A DNA stretch of 8,977 bases from Candidatus Thorarchaeota archaeon MP11T_1 (GTDB lineage Archaea; Asgardarchaeota; Thorarchaeia; Thorarchaeales; Thorarchaeaceae): positions 1 through 8,977 of the forward strand of contig PJET01000071.1 in assembly GCA_002825515.1 (NCBI GenBank). Reading direction: 5' to 3'. Position 1 is the stretch's first letter, and the number at the start of each line of letters is the position of its first letter. The notes beneath the pieces were generated by a model. The model did no database searches. It saw only the letters and a list, made by a program, of their open reading frames with translations, and had not been told where the DNA came from. The position numbers and the translations under genes were made by a program. Shown here piece after piece: positions 6,153 to 8,977 of the stretch.

Positions 6153-7801
6153 CTCAAAGAATGTTTGTATGCAATTTCCAGACCTAGTTGCCTTAATCTC
6201 GTGGCTTCATCAATTGGATTGCCCGAGTCTGGATCTATTGCCAAACACGCACCATCAATCATCTTGGTCTTGAGTAATCCCTTGGCAATAGGATTGTTTC
6301 TCAGATGTGGTGTATCTAGAATTCCCTCTTTTACTGCTCGTACATATGTATCGGGATCAATGAGCCGATCTTTTGCAGATTCATCACTGAGAGATTGTAG
6401 AGTAGCTATAAGTAGTTGAGCTTCTTTGACAAGCTCATTCTTACGCATCACCACTTTCCTATCCTCTAGTGGGTTCGGTATTCCAAGAAGACAGTCATGA
6501 ATGACTCGTCGTGCAATCTTACAACTCTCAATGATATTGTCCGCAGTTGCAGCATGATTAGCTTCACAGAAACCAACGACATGCACAATATGAGGTTTCA
6601 GCATCATTCCGGTGTAAATTGATGATGCAAGTTGACCCTTACCCAAGTCAAAATCAGGCGGGTAGGAAAAAAGACCAGGGCGTATCTGTCTTAGAGAAAC
6701 AAAGTTGTGATCATGAAGCGACTCGATAAGCTCGATTTTTGCAAGCATCTTAGCAAGATCCATCTTTGGGGAAGTTCCAAGGGGCGTGTTTAGCATATAT
6801 TGTGAAATGTAGTGTCTTACACCAGTTTTCTTAGCGTTGTATGCAGAAAGATATGCCATGGCAACTGCGATTGTATCATGAGCACTTCTCAAGCTCCAGT
6901 GATGTGGTTCATTTATCTCTACAGGGATGTCATTCTTTGCATGCCATCGGTGATTCTCTTTGTTCTCTGCGATTGCCTTTTCGAGAGACCTCGAACTTCT
7001 TCCGTCCAACTCACTGTACCATAGTAGGGGAGTTGCACACCAGGCATTGTTTATGGTTTTCTTTAATAACTGAGCCCAAGATAACAGATCGCGAGTGCCA
7101 CTATAACATCTCAACAGTGGGTAGTTGCCTATTCGTGATGCTTCAAAGATTCGCCGCAAATCTTTGGATGTTCTAATCGGAACGCCTCCGTCACCATCCA
7201 AGCTTTCATTCATCTCGGATGGTTGAAAGAACGATTCTTGGGCGTTCTGATCAGGTCCAATAGAGATAACATCTAGGACAGAAGCCTCTGCAATCTTTTT
7301 GACACCGTCTATGGTTTCTTCAATTGTAGGTAGGCCAAAATGGTGTCTTATGATTGGGATTGGACTCTTAATGGTCATTCTTGTCATCAAGTCTTGGGGA
7401 TACTTCTCTTCTACCGGCATGTGTGTACGGCCACGTAGAAAATTAATCGAATCCTCATCGGTCGAGAAACCAGTGAATATCTCCTCAAAAAACATGGTTC
7501 GCTCTGCGATTGGTTTGACTGGCGCAGTACAACCAAGCACCCATCGTTTCTTCTCTAGACCTGATTCTTCTACAGCGCTCTTCAAGTCTTCAAGAAGCTT
7601 TTCCGCGCTAATCGCTGTAAGTCTATAGCTCACACCGATAACATCAGGATTGTGTTCCTTTGCTTTCACTATCAATTCATCTATAGAAACCGCTGGTCCC
7701 AAGAAGGTTGTTTCATGTCCCTCTTCCTCCGCGAGTGTGAGAAATCTGAGAACACCAGCCACATGGACACAACTTCCTATAGCAGCTCCCAAGATTCTCA
7801 A
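6149..7801 (-). CDS. B12-binding domain fused to a glutamate-mutase-E-like barrel
   Basis: A 550-residue protein. Residues 1-115 look like a B12-binding flavodoxin-like domain. The position of the DxHxxG motif reads CVHVAG (11-16): the cobalt-ligating His13 is kept but Asp is replaced by Cys. The later SxL and GG positions read SYR (58-60) and GC (90-91). Residues from about 145 to 550 form a long alpha/beta segment with RHHFG (152-156), GPDQNAQESFF (182-192) and EINEPHHW (295-302). A C-terminal stretch, EGILDTPHLRNNPIAKG (492-508) and DGACLAIDPDSGNP (516-529), resembles the end of glutamate mutase E. I infer an adenosylcobalamin-dependent mutase with S- and E-type parts fused; the substrate is unknown. 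The start is TTG 7801: it overlaps the upstream stop as TTGA and has a strong Shine-Dalgarno eight bases away. The partner gene is an opine-type dehydrogenase. Confidence 0.75.
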   Translation of the reverse strand: MRILGAAIGSCVHVAGVLRFLTLAEEEGHETTFLGPAVSIDELIVKAKEHNPDVIGVSYRLTAISAEKLLEDLKSAVEESGLEKKRWVLGCTAPVKPIAERTMFFEEIFTGFSTDEDSINFLRGRTHMPVEEKYPQDLMTRMTIKSPIPIIRHHFGLPTIEETIDGVKKIAEASVLDVISIGPDQNAQESFFQPSEMNESLDGDGGVPIRTSKDLRRIFEASRIGNYPLLRCYSGTRDLLSWAQLLKKTINNAWCATPLLWYSELDGRSSRSLEKAIAENKENHRWHAKNDIPVEINEPHHWSLRSAHDTIAVAMAYLSAYNAKKTGVRHYISQYMLNTPLGTSPKMDLAKMLAKIELIESLHDHNFVSLRQIRPGLFSYPPDFDLGKGQLASSIYTGMMLKPHIVHVVGFCEANHAATADNIIESCKIARRVIHDCLLGIPNPLEDRKVVMRKNELVKEAQLLIATLQSLSDESAKDRLIDPDTYVRAVKEGILDTPHLRNNPIAKGLLKTKMIDGACLAIDPDSGNPIDEATRLRQLGLEIAYKHSLR

Positions 7802-8976
7802 ATATCATCCACCTCCAATCCAAAAAAGTCGGACAATTCATGCCACTCTGGATATTGTTCCGGCATGACTCCAGTTCTGACATATTCCCGTACTTCGTAC
7901 GGATTCAGTCCCTCAAGACCCATATTTTCAAGATTCCTTCCGGTGTTCCAGAAGTCACAGTCATAGAGCTGACAGGCTATGTTGATTACTGCATCTATTG
8001 CAGGAGTTTCAACTCCGGCTAATTTTCCAAGATGAGAGATAGGTACGAGACCTGTGGGTACATCTTCTAATACGTAACGATGATTCAGTGACGAAGGACT
8101 GCCCACATCATCATAGGCATCAATACTTTGAATACAATCACAAAGTGTAGTTCCTTCAGCATCATAGGTGGTCCTCAACCATTCCAGAAGAGATACAGGA
8201 CGAGAAACATACTCACGAGAAACATTGATCCTTTCAACATCCATTCGTTCTATTAGTCGTCCTACTGATTCGGAAATAGCATCATGATAGTGGTTGTATC
8301 CACCTTCTTTAGACTCCAGTAGACCTGCACAGAGAATTGTGGGTGTTGGATGTAGCATCGCACCGACATTATCAAGGCTGGTTTCCATGACATCATCAGC
8401 CATACTCAACGTAATTGGGAGTCGTCTTAGACTCCTTAGAAATTGGTGGTTGTGAGATGCTGGGAAGGCACTTACTTTTGTACTGTTCTTAACCTTGGAA
8501 ATCAGCACGGAGTCTGTTCCAGTAATCCGTGATACGAAGCTGAATGTTTGAGCCTCGCCTAACAAAATTCGACTAGTATGAGATTGTGACTTCAAGATTT
8601 GGGCAAACTCAAGTGCACCGCCGGTCCTACCTGGCATCAGAAGTATTGTCTGTCCTGATTGTAGATGGGGGGAGATAGATTTTGCAAAAAAGGTGTGTGC
8701 CTGTGCAGGGACAACAACAATCAGTATATCACGGTCTTCAATAGCCTTGGCTATATCATCTGTGACCAAGGGGAGATAGGCGAATGAATCATAGAGACCC
8801 TGGACCTTGATTCCATCTATTTTTGATATGTTCTTGACATTGGCGATTGTACGATTATAGAGAGAAACATCAAATCCGTGAATGGAGAGATAACCAGCGA
8901 GTCCTCTACCTGCGTGTCCAGCACCTAGTACTGCAACCCTGATTGAGTCTACTGCGTCGTTTTCTGATGATCTCCA
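7798..8976 (-). CDS. NAD(P)-dependent opine (octopine/nopaline-type) dehydrogenase family protein, N-terminus outside window
   Basis: The frame is open to the right edge, giving 392 residues plus a TGA stop. A TTG at 8767-8769 is in frame but is not the true start: translation upstream of it shows the dinucleotide-binding core VAVLGAGHAGRG (14-25 of the visible fragment, GxGxxG at 18-23), ending the second strand in LYNR (39-42). C-terminal family features are SLDNVGAMLHPTPTIL (200-215), where the His is the conserved catalytic-type residue, SLLEWL (262-267), HRYVLEDVPTGLVP (299-312) and a DFW motif (341-343). Family members reductively condense an amino group with a 2-oxo acid or run the reverse reaction; the specific substrate cannot be read here. 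The gene lies directly upstream of the B12 mutase-like gene, overlapping it by four bases (TTGA, 7798-7801), so the two are co-translated. Confidence 0.88.
   Translation of the reverse strand, partial: WRSSENDAVDSIRVAVLGAGHAGRGLAGYLSIHGFDVSLYNRTIANVKNISKIDGIKVQGLYDSFAYLPLVTDDIAKAIEDRDILIVVVPAQAHTFFAKSISPHLQSGQTILLMPGRTGGALEFAQILKSQSHTSRILLGEAQTFSFVSRITGTDSVLISKVKNSTKVSAFPASHNHQFLRSLRRLPITLSMADDVMETSLDNVGAMLHPTPTILCAGLLESKEGGYNHYHDAISESVGRLIERMDVERINVSREYVSRPVSLLEWLRTTYDAEGTTLCDCIQSIDAYDDVGSPSSLNHRYVLEDVPTGLVPISHLGKLAGVETPAIDAVINIACQLYDCDFWNTGRNLENMGLEGLNPYEVREYVRTGVMPEQYPEWHELSDFFGLEVDDI
7810..7816 (-). promoter_or_regulatory. Strong Shine-Dalgarno that fixes the TTG start
   Basis: The minus strand reads GGAGGTG, an almost perfect complement of the 16S 3' end, eight bases before TTG 7801. 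It lies inside the end of the upstream dehydrogenase gene. It supports the rare TTG start and independent or re-initiated translation of the mutase-like gene at the overlap. Confidence 0.7.
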
Positions 8977-8977
8977 T

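Noticed and set aside
6067..6300. Intron-containing tRNA-Tyr gene with a distant 5' exon
   Set aside because: Archaeal tRNA-Tyr introns are common, but usually after position 37. Here positions 34-37 are already present, and the minus-strand sequence upstream is the coding end of the mutase-like gene, with no D-arm or 5' acceptor strand.
6812..7966. Several rightward open frames of 60-111 codons opposite the mutase-like and dehydrogenase genes
   Set aside because: They overlap well-supported leftward genes, lack ribosome-binding sites and show no recognisable protein pattern.
8955..8977. ATG at the extreme right edge on the minus strand as start of the dehydrogenase
   Set aside because: It is in a different frame from the dehydrogenase and meets a stop within about 23 codons, before any family motif.
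1..8977. CRISPR array, insertion sequence or toxin-antitoxin pair
   Set aside because: No regularly spaced direct repeats, no transposase-like protein or terminal inverted repeats, and no small paired genes of that type were seen.

Overview
The window comes from an archaeon. The clearest evidence is the complete gene for transcription factor B (TFB), with its zinc ribbon, B-reader and two cyclin repeats. BRE/TATA-like promoter sites and the archaeal character of the tRNA remnants agree with this. Base composition is moderate to low in GC, with frequent AGA/AGG arginine and ATA isoleucine codons. I cannot assign a lineage from sequence alone.

Layout, left to right: (1) the C-terminal end of an unrecognised protein (1-315, +), then a HEAT-repeat protein (363-1331, +). 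(2) A leftward pair: a small unrecognised protein (2135-2449, -) and a short-chain dehydrogenase-like protein (1339-2094, -) that lacks the YxxxK catalytic pair. (3) A rightward gene (2594-3595, +) for an uncharacterised protein with two Cys-His-Cys motifs near its C-terminus. (4) A leftward flavoprotein of the thioredoxin-reductase fold with no cysteine at all (3781-4719, -), more likely a ferredoxin/flavodoxin-NAD(P) reductase type. (5) A divergent promoter region with a 20-bp palindrome, then TFB (5045-5998, +). (6) A leftward two-gene operon: an octopine/nopaline-type dehydrogenase that runs off the right edge (7798-8976, -), overlapping by four bases a 550-residue protein (6149-7801, -) that looks like a B12-binding domain fused to a glutamate-mutase-E-like barrel.

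The two least expected signals are these. First, two fragments of a tRNA 3' half (anticodon loop to CCA), in the same orientation at 6067-6111 and 3715-3759, bracket the flavoprotein and TFB genes. Neither has a 5' half in the window, and the similarity between them stops at the same tRNA position. That is the shape of the attachment-site remnant left by integrases that recombine in tRNA genes. Second, an opine-type dehydrogenase is translationally coupled to a fused B12 mutase-like protein. This suggests an undescribed route that joins a secondary-amine or 2-hydroxy/oxo acid redox step to a B12-dependent carbon-skeleton rearrangement.
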